From positions 1 through 64,000 of the forward strand of contig CAIUUO010000050.1 in the NCBI GenBank assembly GCA_903902325.1: a DNA stretch of 64,000 nucleotides, read 5' to 3'. Below the pieces are notes generated by a model. It saw only the letters and a list, made by a program, of their open reading frames with translations. It had not been told where the DNA came from and did not search any database. Source of the DNA: an uncultured Bacteroidia bacterium. GTDB lineage: Bacteria > Bacteroidota > Bacteroidia > Bacteroidales > Prolixibacteraceae. Position 1 is the stretch's first letter; every line of letters starts with the position of its first letter. The position numbers and the translations under genes are program-made. Positions 24,572 through 32,865 of the stretch are shown here, piece by piece.

Positions 24572-26422
24572 TTAATGAATGTTTGATTTTATTTCAATTT
24601 TGTTTTTTCCCGGTTTTAGGCCGATACTCTGGGCTGACGGATCAGTCTTTTTCCCATTTAAAAATATAGTTTCACCATAGGTAAGCACTACCGAGAATTC
24701 GCCTGTCATCCTTGCAGGAATTTCGATGTTGTAGGTTTTCACCTTATTGCCGGCAACACGATATTCAGCGTTAATATGGCCAAGAAGGGTAGGTACCCTG
24801 ATGCTGCCGGATTTTAGATCTGCCATTTGAGGATGAATGATGGCCTTGCTGTATCCCGGTGCACCGGGACGAATTCCCCACAAGCATCGCGGGATGATGT
24901 TGGCAGGAGCGGCACCCCAGGCGTGGTTCCAGTCGGAATTGGGTTTGTATTTCATGTCCCAGGCTTCCATGGTAATGGTTGATCCTACCCTGATCATGTT
25001 CCACCAGCTGCGGTCGGTGGTGGCACTCATCAGGTCAAGTGCGTACTGGCCTTCGTTGTACCTGTAAAGTCCTTCCAGCAGGTATTGCGATCCGTAGACG
25101 CTGCAGGCCATTCCCCGCGATTTGACAAAATTGGTCACAGTCTTGATGTTTTCGGGTGCTACGATACCAAATGCCAGCGCCATCATGTTGGCATGAAGCG
25201 AGGAATGGGCAGAACCCTCTCCGTCGACATAGATCCCTTTTTCTGTATTGAAGAGCTTTTGATTGATGCTCTCCTTCACTTTGGCAGCCATTTTTTCGAA
25301 ATATTCCCTGTCGGCTTGTTTGTCGAGTAAACCGGCGATTTCGGCCATGAGCCGCATGTTTTCATAAAAGAAACAGTTCACCATGGTGTTGATTGCGACC
25401 ATTTCATACCCGTCGCGTTCACCTTCGGCATTGACGAGCTTCCAGCTTGTATCCTTTTGTCCGGCCGGCCAGTCCACGATGTCCCTGAGCCGTTGTTTTG
25501 AATCTGAAAAGCCAAGTTTCCGCATGAATTCTTCGTTCACTTTCCCGGTGGTGGTGCTGATCAGACCATCTTCGCGGGCAAGATCCATTAGGGTCTTGGT
25601 TTTCAGCTGGTCGTAGTATTTCTTCAGCAGTTCCGTATCACCCGAATAGCAATAATCCTGGTAAGCAAGCAGTACGACATGGAGCTGCCATTCTGTAGGC
25701 CAGGTTGGATGACTCATAAAATGTTCGATGGTCGATCTGGCCATGTCATATTCCTTGTCGACACAATAATGACCCAGCTGGTTAAGGTAAGCATCCGCTT
25801 CGTAAGGTATCCGCTCACGATCGCCATCGATGTAAAGGCCCGCGAAGGAGGTGGCCTTGATGCTGTATTTGCACAATTTCCAGACCTGGTTCAGAACGGT
25901 GTCTGAGCAACTGAAATCACTTTGGCTCTCGTCGAAATAGTGGAAACGGGCCTTTTGACGGACATCAGAAGCGGTTATTTTTTGGCCGGGATTTTTAATT
26001 TCCGCATACCTGAAGGGCATGACAACGCCTGCGGAATCGGGAAGAAGGACAGCCGCGCCGGATGTGTTTCTTTTATCTGCCTTTAATTGGATGGTATAGC
26101 TGGTTTGTGCGGGTGAAACCGGAAGGCTGACCTCCGCGAAGCGAATGGAACCTCCTGGATTCCTGTCAATTTTGCCGTTCAGCAGTTTTTCTCCCAGACT
26201 TATCACAAGCGTTTCGGGTTCTTTGGCCTTGTAGGTCAATTCAAGTGTTCCGAAGGCGTCCTTGCCAAAATCGATGAAATAATCTCCCTCCGGACTCCTG
26301 TTAATAGCAACCGGTGCAATACGCTCAATTTGAATTGCTTTCTTCGAACCGACCTGTGTAATTGCATAACAGGTTGATAACAATAAGAATAGTAGCGTCA
26401 AGACAGAAAATAATTTATTCAT
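24572..26422 (-). CDS. GH78-like alpha-L-rhamnosidase-family hydrolase
   Basis: Secreted protein of 616 residues, signal peptide 1-20. It has an N-terminal beta-sandwich (about 25-165), an alpha/alpha-barrel (about 175-510) and a short C-terminal beta domain ending FLNGKKTDPSAQ. YIDGDRERIPYEADAYLNQ at about 195-212 matches the position of the acidic catalytic loop of alpha-L-rhamnosidases (GH78: RDER-x-x-W region), and ITMEAWDMKYKPNSDWNHAW at about 482-501 matches the second conserved acidic segment. The shorter length and altered loop make it GH78-like rather than classical. Probable removal of terminal rhamnose. It is followed after 36 bp, filled by a heptamer array, by no gene break upstream (GH31). 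Confidence 0.8.
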   Translation of the reverse strand: MNKLFSVLTLLFLLLSTCYAITQVGSKKAIQIERIAPVAINRSPEGDYFIDFGKDAFGTLELTYKAKEPETLVISLGEKLLNGKIDRNPGGSIRFAEVSLPVSPAQTSYTIQLKADKRNTSGAAVLLPDSAGVVMPFRYAEIKNPGQKITASDVRQKARFHYFDESQSDFSCSDTVLNQVWKLCKYSIKATSFAGLYIDGDRERIPYEADAYLNQLGHYCVDKEYDMARSTIEHFMSHPTWPTEWQLHVVLLAYQDYCYSGDTELLKKYYDQLKTKTLMDLAREDGLISTTTGKVNEEFMRKLGFSDSKQRLRDIVDWPAGQKDTSWKLVNAEGERDGYEMVAINTMVNCFFYENMRLMAEIAGLLDKQADREYFEKMAAKVKESINQKLFNTEKGIYVDGEGSAHSSLHANMMALAFGIVAPENIKTVTNFVKSRGMACSVYGSQYLLEGLYRYNEGQYALDLMSATTDRSWWNMIRVGSTITMEAWDMKYKPNSDWNHAWGAAPANIIPRCLWGIRPGAPGYSKAIIHPQMADLKSGSIRVPTLLGHINAEYRVAGNKVKTYNIEIPARMTGEFSVVLTYGETIFLNGKKTDPSAQSIGLKPGKNKIEIKSNIH

Positions 26423-26430
26423 CCTTTTTA

Positions 26431-26460
26431 TTCACTTTTCACTTTTCATTTTTCACTTTT
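26431..26460. repeat. Heptanucleotide array (GTGAAAA) as operon spacer
   Basis: Four 7-bp units of the TTCACTT/TTCATTT word (GTGAAAA family on the minus strand) make up almost the whole 36-bp spacer between the GH31 stop and the GH78-like start. Confidence 0.7.
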
Positions 26461-28633
26461 ATTCTGTCATCATTTTCCAGGTAACTTTTCCGATGTTGTC
26501 GGGTTTGCCTGATTCGACCCTGGATATTGATCCCGCTAATTTACCTTTTTTGTCCGAGGAAACCGCTATTTTACGCCATGAATAAACGCCTTTTTCATAG
26601 TCAAAAGTTTCGCCGTCATCATCATATAAATCATAATTTCCCTGCTTCTTTCCATACCAACGAATTACGAGGTCAAATTTCTCCCCGGCGGCCGGAGCAT
26701 GCAACAGCGGAGGCATCATCGGGATGATTCCGCCATCCTTGACAAATACTGGGATATGATCCAGACCGGCTGAAACCTGTATTACTTCACCCTCACCCGC
26801 CAATTTCCCGGTATAGAAATCATACCATTTTCCACGGGGCAAAACTACTTTTCGTTCGGTCTGTCCTTTGAAGAGTGGTGCAATCAGCAGGTATTCTCCG
26901 GCCATGTACTGATCTTTTATTTCTCTGGTAACGGCTTCTGCATAAGGATTTTCGCTAAGATTGGCATTCTTCAGTTCAGAAACAGTAGATTCGCCAAAAC
27001 CGGGTTCAAGATTCATGGCCCTGAAAGGCGGAGTTCCTTCGAAATGGTATTTGGCAAATTCCGAATAGAAATAGGGCATCAGCTGCATCCGGAGCAGGGC
27101 GATTGCCTTCACCTCTTTCTCCACTTCGGGGAAAGACCAGGGCTTGGTTCCGTCCGACCAGGCATTGATCATCGCCATGGGTGAAAAGCAGACGGTCTGC
27201 ATGCGGCGTACCCATTCTTCGCCGGTCTTTGAGCCACGTACTTCCGGTGTCCACAGTACGCCTGCAAAAGAGCTGTTGATCAGGGCGGTAATAAAATCTT
27301 CGTGACTGTAATAGTCGTTGTATATCACGTACGGGAAGGAGGATCCCCCTCCATTGGATGCACGCACAAGACCATATGTCCGGCTGTTTTGCTTCCGGTA
27401 CAGGTCGGTGGTCATCTTTTGAAGCATCAAACCGTAGGTCTGGCGCAACTGTTCGGCACTGGTGCTAGAAGGAAATTTTGCCACATCCGGCCAGAGCCAT
27501 CGGTCGTAGCCATCACATTCGTCGATCTTGTATCCGCTTACACCGATGCTGACCTGGTCTTTTTGCAACTGACCGGTGATGATCTCCCTCGCCTCTGGAA
27601 GGGTCAGATCCGCAACCAGGCCTCCCCAAACAGTATGGGAACCGGTAAGTGGTTTAATTTTTTCATAGATGGGTGAATCAGGTGAAACGTATGGATTCGT
27701 CCATAGATTGAGCCGGATGCCCATCTCTTTCATGGTTTTCACGAAAGCGGGAGGATCAGGGAAACGGCCCTTGTCCCACTCAAAGGTACAGGGATAGGAT
27801 TTGCTTTGCCATCCGGGCTCCAGTCCGATGAAATCAAGCGGGTAACCTTTCGCGGCGAAGGCTTTTGCTTCTTCGATCACCTGATCAGCTGTATATAAGG
27901 ATTTAACCCGCTGGGTAAAACCAAGTCCCCAGCGCGGTGGCAGACAGCCTCCGCCATTGAAGAGGTTGAAACGTCGGACAACATCCAGCGGAGTTGGCCC
28001 TGCAAAAAGGTATACTTCGGCACCGGAAGCGGGAACTACCATTTCTACGGCATCCGAATAAGGCGATGCACTCCAGTTTTTATTTGTATTTCTGTCGAGG
28101 GGTTGAGGCGCCTCCGGACTATCCTTCCTGACTGAAGTGCCCGCGTAGACAGTGATGTATCTGGCACTGTTGACAAAGACTCCGTATCCGAGATTCGAAA
28201 TGTAGAATGGCACCGGGGCGTGGTCCCGGCCATTGTCTGTTCCGCCGTAGTGGTCTACATGCAATTGCAGGATCTTGCCGCGTTGCTGAACCGTCTTGAA
28301 ATTCAGTCCAAAACCATAAAGTTGTTCCGCCTTCACCAAGGGGAAACGCAGAAAGGTCTTGCTATCCGTGCTTTCGGCAACAATGCCGGAAGCAGGAAGG
28401 GGGAAGGCAGTTGTTCCAAGTTTTGCCAGGGCTTCGGTATTGGGATTTGCTCCGGATGCCTTGAGCAGGTCGAACTTATCTGGAATCCCGACCGTGGTTT
28501 TCCAAACACCGGGTGCGACCTCAGTCCAAACCGGATTCTGGGAACTGACACGGAATGGGGAAAAGAGTAAAGCAATTATAAATGAGAAATTTATGATGTT
28601 TGTACTATATTTTGGTAAGATGCACATATTCAT
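26459..28633 (-). CDS. GH31 alpha-glucosidase/xylosidase-family enzyme
   Basis: Secreted glycosidase of 724 residues (signal peptide about 1-31, start ATG at 28633, a second ATG two codons in is possible). Domains: N-terminal beta-sandwich (about 35-210), (beta/alpha)8 barrel (about 235-560) and proximal/distal beta-sandwiches with PLFKGQTERKVVLPRGKWYD and the C-terminal LYDDDGETFDYEKG. The nucleophile is the Asp of GYKIDECDGY (about 371); PPRWGLGFTQRVKSLYTADQ and IGLEPGWQ are family blocks. GH31 members hydrolyse alpha-glucosides, alpha-xylosides or alpha-galactosides. In ulvan loci GH31 enzymes release xylose, so xylosidase activity is possible but not demonstrated. Confidence 0.85.
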   Translation of the reverse strand: MNMCILPKYSTNIINFSFIIALLFSPFRVSSQNPVWTEVAPGVWKTTVGIPDKFDLLKASGANPNTEALAKLGTTAFPLPASGIVAESTDSKTFLRFPLVKAEQLYGFGLNFKTVQQRGKILQLHVDHYGGTDNGRDHAPVPFYISNLGYGVFVNSARYITVYAGTSVRKDSPEAPQPLDRNTNKNWSASPYSDAVEMVVPASGAEVYLFAGPTPLDVVRRFNLFNGGGCLPPRWGLGFTQRVKSLYTADQVIEEAKAFAAKGYPLDFIGLEPGWQSKSYPCTFEWDKGRFPDPPAFVKTMKEMGIRLNLWTNPYVSPDSPIYEKIKPLTGSHTVWGGLVADLTLPEAREIITGQLQKDQVSIGVSGYKIDECDGYDRWLWPDVAKFPSSTSAEQLRQTYGLMLQKMTTDLYRKQNSRTYGLVRASNGGGSSFPYVIYNDYYSHEDFITALINSSFAGVLWTPEVRGSKTGEEWVRRMQTVCFSPMAMINAWSDGTKPWSFPEVEKEVKAIALLRMQLMPYFYSEFAKYHFEGTPPFRAMNLEPGFGESTVSELKNANLSENPYAEAVTREIKDQYMAGEYLLIAPLFKGQTERKVVLPRGKWYDFYTGKLAGEGEVIQVSAGLDHIPVFVKDGGIIPMMPPLLHAPAAGEKFDLVIRWYGKKQGNYDLYDDDGETFDYEKGVYSWRKIAVSSDKKGKLAGSISRVESGKPDNIGKVTWKMMTE

Positions 28634-28637
28634 TTTT

Positions 28638-28659
28638 ATTTAATTTATTGAAATTAAAT
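28638..28659. repeat. AT-only inverted repeat
   Basis: Perfect 9-bp arms ATTTAATTT/AAATTAAAT around ATTG between the KilA-N gene 3' end and the GH31 start. It could be an operator or weak terminator; no following T-run on the minus strand supports the latter. Confidence 0.35.
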
Positions 28660-28669
28660 TGAACATCGC

Positions 28670-29500
28670 TTATTTCAATTTCTTTAGATTTTGATTGTTT
28701 ATCAAAGATCTCATTTGGATAATAGCGATCTTGTTGAGTTGGGTTAACCGTTCGCTTTGGTTTAACTGTTGATTTAGGAGAACAGCATTGATACTTTCCA
28801 TATTAGAAAGAACGACAAGTTGCTCTATTGTAGCATGATCACGGATATTTCCTTCTGCGTCCGGGTTTTCAATTCGCCATTGGTGTGCCGTTTTACCAAA
28901 CAAGGCTACATTTAGCATATCGGCTTCGCTTGCATACACAAAACTCATTTGTTGTAAACTTATTTCGGCAGGGATCAGATTTTCTTTTATGGCATCGGTG
29001 TGAATGCGATAATTTACTTTAGCCAGCGTCCGTTGGATGCTCCAATTCAATTTCAAGCGCTCATCTTCATCCTCTTTCAGTCGTTGGAATTCTTTGATCA
29101 AATACAATTTAAAAATCGGACTAATTGCTGAACAGAATTCAAATGCTATGTCTTTATGAGCATAAGTGCCACCGTATTTGCCAAGCTTTACATAAATACC
29201 TATCGCATTTGTCTTTTCAACCCATTGCCCGGCACTAAGTACAAAACTTGGCAGGCCTGCTTGCATTTTAAAGTGGTCAAATTCGACCACTTTAAAATTA
29301 GGATTATACATAATCTCCCAGGTTCCTAAAAACTCAAGCGTTGTCCTGCTTCTGACCCAATTTTTAATAATATCTGCGGCACGGGATTCCCCGCCTTTTG
29401 ATTTTGCGATATCGGTAATGCAGATAAAATCACTGCCATTGGATGTTACTATTGAGATTTCTGTATTTTGAACTTTTATTGTCTTTGTTTTCCCATTCAT
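28670..29500 (-). CDS. KilA-N domain protein
   Basis: A cytoplasmic protein of 276 residues. The N-terminal KilA-N DNA-binding domain (about 5-110) contains FICITDIAKSKGGESRAADI, WVRSRTTLEFLGTWE and the late motif GKYGGTYAHKDIAFEFCSAISPIFKLYL. The C-terminal part is helical with a Gln-rich tail. The family is linked to phage antirepressors and orphan regulators. GC content is below that of its neighbours, and it interrupts a carbohydrate operon between GH31 and an esterase, which suggests insertion of a foreign regulator. A 20-bp palindrome covering a -7-like element lies just upstream, so it may control its own expression. Confidence 0.85.
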   Translation of the reverse strand: MNGKTKTIKVQNTEISIVTSNGSDFICITDIAKSKGGESRAADIIKNWVRSRTTLEFLGTWEIMYNPNFKVVEFDHFKMQAGLPSFVLSAGQWVEKTNAIGIYVKLGKYGGTYAHKDIAFEFCSAISPIFKLYLIKEFQRLKEDEDERLKLNWSIQRTLAKVNYRIHTDAIKENLIPAEISLQQMSFVYASEADMLNVALFGKTAHQWRIENPDAEGNIRDHATIEQLVVLSNMESINAVLLNQQLNQSERLTQLNKIAIIQMRSLINNQNLKKLK

Positions 29501-29526
29501 AAAAAAACATGTTTGGTTCTATGTTG

Positions 29527-29546
29527 TTCAAAATTAATATTTTGAA
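29527..29546 (-). promoter_or_regulatory. Palindrome over -7 element of the KilA-N gene
   Basis: Perfect palindrome TTCAAAAT-TAAT-ATTTTGAA. On the minus strand it contains TAATTTTG, an exact match to the Bacteroidota -7 consensus TANNTTTG, 28 nt before the start codon. A good -33 TTTG at usual spacing is not evident. Candidate autoregulatory operator. Confidence 0.4.
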
Positions 29547-29563
29547 TAAATCGAATATGATTT

Positions 29564-30400
29564 TTATTCCTGCCTGGCATGTAACCTGTAGATAAATACC
29601 GCAATCTTTTCCGCGAACAGATCATAAAACTTGACGGGTGTATGTTCACCACCTTCCAGGGTTACCAGTTCGTATTTGACATGATTGCTTTCCAGTTGTT
29701 TGGCCAGTTGTACTGAGTTCTCATAATTGACCAGCTTGTCTGCAGTTCCGTGTACCAGGATGGTTGGCGGGTCATTTTTATCTACTGTTGAAAACAGGTA
29801 GGAAGGATCAGGGCTTCCCCAAAGGTCGATCAGGGCGACGATACCGCTCTTATCCCATTTTTCCGAAGCTGTCTGGTCCTTGCAGCAGAAATTGACAGCG
29901 AGCATTCCTCCTGCGGAGCCGCCGCCTACAATAATTTTTTTCAAATCGACTTTCAGTTTCTCGTGATTAGACCTGATCCAGTCGAGCGCGGACATGGCAT
30001 CTGACAGTGCATCCGTCATGGTGCCCTTCTGGTCATCTTTAGGAGCAGTCCTGATCCGGTAATTGGCCGAAACACAAACATATCCCCTTTTGGCAAAATC
30101 GTTTGCGAGTCTGACGATGTAGCTTTGGGTCTTGTCGTTTCCGGGTCTGAAGCCACCGCCATGGAACAGCAGCATGACGGGTCTGTCTGTTTGCGTATCT
30201 CCCAGAGGTGAATAAATATCCAGAAGCAATTTTTCTGTTTTGCCATCAGAGTTGGTCACCGCTCCGAACTCGACATCCCTTTGGATGTCAATGTTTTCAA
30301 ATACCTGGTACAGGAAGCGAACGGGCTTGCTGTTCTGTGCAAGGAGGATGGAACTGAATTGAAACAGGCAGAAAAGCAGGAAAATAGAAATTTTTCTCAT
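29564..30400 (-). CDS. Secreted alpha/beta-hydrolase esterase (BD-FAE/CE10-like)
   Basis: A 278-residue exported serine hydrolase with signal peptide (1-21). The oxyanion motif LLFHGGGFRPGN, the nucleophile elbow GGGSAGGML, the acidic region HGTADKLV and the His in EGGEHTPV make a complete esterase site. Similar enzymes remove acetyl or feruloyl groups from polysaccharides. It is one of three esterases of this kind in the window. It lies between the ExuT-like transporter and the KilA-N gene, with a TTACAAA heptamer array just upstream of its start. Confidence 0.85.
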   Translation of the reverse strand: MRKISIFLLFCLFQFSSILLAQNSKPVRFLYQVFENIDIQRDVEFGAVTNSDGKTEKLLLDIYSPLGDTQTDRPVMLLFHGGGFRPGNDKTQSYIVRLANDFAKRGYVCVSANYRIRTAPKDDQKGTMTDALSDAMSALDWIRSNHEKLKVDLKKIIVGGGSAGGMLAVNFCCKDQTASEKWDKSGIVALIDLWGSPDPSYLFSTVDKNDPPTILVHGTADKLVNYENSVQLAKQLESNHVKYELVTLEGGEHTPVKFYDLFAEKIAVFIYRLHARQE

Positions 30401-30410
30401 GGGAAGGTAC

Positions 30411-30443
30411 TAATTACAAATTACAGATTACAAATTACAAATT
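30411..30443. repeat. Heptanucleotide array (TTACAAA)
   Basis: About four to five units of TTACAAA with one TTACAGA variant, period 7. It lies immediately before the esterase start codon at 30400. The same word recurs at 34742-34775. Confidence 0.7.
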
Positions 30444-30534
30444 CGCGGTGGTTGCGTGTTACAATTCAAATATCACCGCAAAGGCCACGAATGTTAACAC
30501 GAAGGTCTCTAAGTATTTTAATGATTTAAAGATA

Positions 30535-31797
30535 CTATAAACGTTTAATTTTCCCACCGAGAATCAGAACTGACATTGTTGCCACGGGTCCCAATATTCC
30601 GCCAATGACTAAAACCGGGGAATAGGAGAAATGATCCACAAGCCAACCGATGAGCATGGTGAAAGTGATTGCACCTAAACCGGCTCCGGTTTGGGCCATA
30701 CCTGTTACCCTTCCTACTTCACCTACCGGGAAGTAATCACTGGCAAGTGTCTGGACATTGTTCACCCAGAACTGGAAGCCGAAGAGTACCAGGCTGATGA
30801 TCCAAAGAGCCTGCATGGCTGTGGCTACGTAAATGGATCCTATACCCAAAACCATCAGCAGGGTTGGCAATATAATGGCAATCTTGCGTGAAAAATTGAC
30901 GGATTTCCCTTTGCTGATCAGGTACCCCGAAAGCCATCCACCCGACAAGCTTCCAACTCCGGAGGCCAGGAACGGAAGCCAGGCGAAAGTGCCTATATCC
31001 TTGATACTGTATCCCCTGACATCGTACAGGTAGGAAGGCAGCCAGATCAGGTATAGCCACCAGATCGGATCGCCAAAAAAGCGGGCGAGGATGATTCCCC
31101 AGACCTGTTTCAGTTTAAGCAGTTCTTTCCAGCTTCTTGAAGGTAAAATATCTGTAATTACCTGTTCGGCAGGTGTATCACTCTGAATAAATGCTTTTTC
31201 TTCCTCTTTCAGCCATGTATGTTCTGCCGGTTTGTGGTAGATCAGCAGCCACAGGGCCAGCCAGAAAAAACCCATCGCACCCGTTGCTATAAATGTAGTT
31301 TTCCAGCCGTAGTTGATTTGCAGCCAGGCAATCAGAGGAGGAGCCACAACTGAACCAAGGGCTGCCCCCGTATTGACAATGCTCAGTCCGAACGCCCTTT
31401 GCCTTGCAGGGAACCACTCCGCGATCGTTTTGATAGATCCGGGCCAGTTGCCGGCTTCTCCGATTCCGAGAATGAAACGGAAAAAAGCGAATCCCCTGAA
31501 TCCGCGGGCTACTGAATGCAGCATGGCGGAGATCGACCAGATGACTATCGCAACAGAAAATACCTTCCGTGTTCCGTATTTGTCGTAGATTCCGCCAAAG
31601 ACAGACTGAAAAAGGGAATAGGATATCAAAAACCAGGTGGTTATGGCTGCATATTCAACATTTGACAAGCCTAAATCGGACTTGATAACCGGAGCGAGAA
31701 TAGAGATAGTGAGCCTGTCAACGTAACAAATCACCGTCGCCAGGAACAGTGTTACTGCAATGTACCACCTTAAACCTCCGATCTGCGTTGTTTTCAT
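30535..31797 (-). CDS. MFS transporter, ExuT/ACS family (hexuronate-like)
   Basis: An inner-membrane transporter of 420 residues with 12 predicted transmembrane segments. It has the anion:cation symporter hallmarks: VICYVDRLTISILAPVIKSDL, the loop GIYDKYGTRKVFSVAIVIW and RFILGIGEAGNWPGSIKTIAEWFPARQRA. Members import hexuronates (galacturonate, glucuronate), galactonate or related acids with protons. Its position beside the KduI/KduD-like genes suggests uptake of uronate or unsaturated-uronate monomers produced by the lyases. Start chosen at ATG 31797, preceded by a heptamer-rich spacer. Confidence 0.9.
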   Translation of the reverse strand: MKTTQIGGLRWYIAVTLFLATVICYVDRLTISILAPVIKSDLGLSNVEYAAITTWFLISYSLFQSVFGGIYDKYGTRKVFSVAIVIWSISAMLHSVARGFRGFAFFRFILGIGEAGNWPGSIKTIAEWFPARQRAFGLSIVNTGAALGSVVAPPLIAWLQINYGWKTTFIATGAMGFFWLALWLLIYHKPAEHTWLKEEEKAFIQSDTPAEQVITDILPSRSWKELLKLKQVWGIILARFFGDPIWWLYLIWLPSYLYDVRGYSIKDIGTFAWLPFLASGVGSLSGGWLSGYLISKGKSVNFSRKIAIILPTLLMVLGIGSIYVATAMQALWIISLVLFGFQFWVNNVQTLASDYFPVGEVGRVTGMAQTGAGLGAITFTMLIGWLVDHFSYSPVLVIGGILGPVATMSVLILGGKIKRL

Positions 31798-31817
31798 GTT
31801 GTTGTTTGTAAATGCAT

Positions 31818-31942
31818 TTGGCTATTAGCTATTAGCCATTAGCTGTTAGCACTTGGCTCTCAAAATGGTTACAGGTTACAAGTTACAGGTTTAGGAAATC
31901 TGGATTGAAGCGTTCTTTCCTTTTTCCTTTAGCCTTTATCCT
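31818..31942. repeat. Consecutive heptanucleotide arrays of three different words
   Basis: In 125 bp three unrelated 7-bp words are repeated: GCTATTA/GCTGTTA (31818-31858), GTTACAG/GTTACAA (31868-31892) and CTTTATC (from about 31925 to the 3' end of the isomerase gene). The region separates the transporter from the isomerase gene and has no coding potential. Confidence 0.7.
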
Positions 31943-32716
31943 TTATCCTTCAAAGTGCGGGTCATTCACCGCCAGGTCGTACCGTCGGCTTTTTTCTGTA
32001 AATGCCGCCATGATCCAGAAATAGCAGCTTTTGATGCCGGGCATTCCCACTGTCGGATGATAACCTTCGGGCACAATGACAAAATCTCCTGTCGAAACCG
32101 GATAGATTTCCTCAATTTCGCCCGGAATCCGGGAAGACAGGTGCAAGGCAAAGTTTGGTCTGGGAATATCAAAATAGCAGTATATTTCTTCCAGGTCGTT
32201 AGAATGCTGGTGGGGTGGCCAACTTGTCCATTGACCCGGTTCCCCTTCTGTAACGCCGCAAATGAGTCGGGATCCCTCGTCTTCCTGCGAAATGGTCATA
32301 AATACTTCCCGCTGGTAGGGTGGTTTGCCATGAATTTGATGTATGTTCCCCAAAGGAAGTGAGAGATCATACTTTCTGACAAAAAACTGACAGTTGCCTT
32401 CGCAGGGAGCACCACCGAGAAAGAGAACCAGATTGCTTTCCGCGACTATTGTGACGGCTGTTTGTGACGGCATGTAGAAGGAATCACGAACTGAAAGCAG
32501 GTGCTCATTGCCATTAAAACCAATCGTGGCTTGTCCTGAGATCACAACTCCGTTCAATTCCAGATTTTCATCTGTTATTTGGTATTGATGCCCGGCATTC
32601 AGGTTTAACCTGAAACCCCAGGTGGTTTTGAGATCTGAATTGTCAGGTGCGACCACCGTGTGATAGCCCTGTGAATCCGGGCTTTTGTATTTCCAGTGTA
32701 ATTTGGTGTTTCCCAT
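31943..32716 (-). CDS. KduI/IolB-family deoxyuronate isomerase
   Basis: A cytoplasmic bicupin of 257 residues in the KduI/IolB family. The C-terminal cupin shows the metal site PPHQHSNDLEEIYCY (H169, H171, E176) and VPEGYHPTVG (H220). The sequence is most like IolB (5-deoxy-glucuronate isomerase), but next to a KduD-like dehydrogenase, an ExuT-like transporter and several lyases it more likely converts 4-deoxy-5-keto-hexuronate from unsaturated uronates into 3-deoxy-glycosulosonate. The IS982 copy separates it from the dehydrogenase gene. Length is normal for the family. Confidence 0.85.
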   Translation of the reverse strand: MGNTKLHWKYKSPDSQGYHTVVAPDNSDLKTTWGFRLNLNAGHQYQITDENLELNGVVISGQATIGFNGNEHLLSVRDSFYMPSQTAVTIVAESNLVLFLGGAPCEGNCQFFVRKYDLSLPLGNIHQIHGKPPYQREVFMTISQEDEGSRLICGVTEGEPGQWTSWPPHQHSNDLEEIYCYFDIPRPNFALHLSSRIPGEIEEIYPVSTGDFVIVPEGYHPTVGMPGIKSCYFWIMAAFTEKSRRYDLAVNDPHFEG

Positions 32717-32740
32717 TATTTTAAATATGATATTTTATAA

Positions 32741-32865
32741 ATGAAAAGTGAAAAGTGAAAAATGAAAAGTGAAAAGTGAAAGAACCCTTCAATGCAATTT
32801 CACTTAACTTGTAACTTGTAACCTGTAACAATTTTGAGTACTATAAGCTAATAGCTAATAGCTAA
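32741..32865. repeat. Heptanucleotide arrays flanking the IS element, left side
   Basis: GTGAAAA/ATGAAAA units (32741-32781), AACTTGT-type units (about 32811-32830) and GCTAATA units (about 32847-32865) follow one another up to the IS end. All have period 7. Confidence 0.75.

Noticed and set aside
28638-28659. Rho-independent terminator after the KilA-N gene
   Set aside because: Stem is only A/T and no U-tract follows on the transcribed strand.
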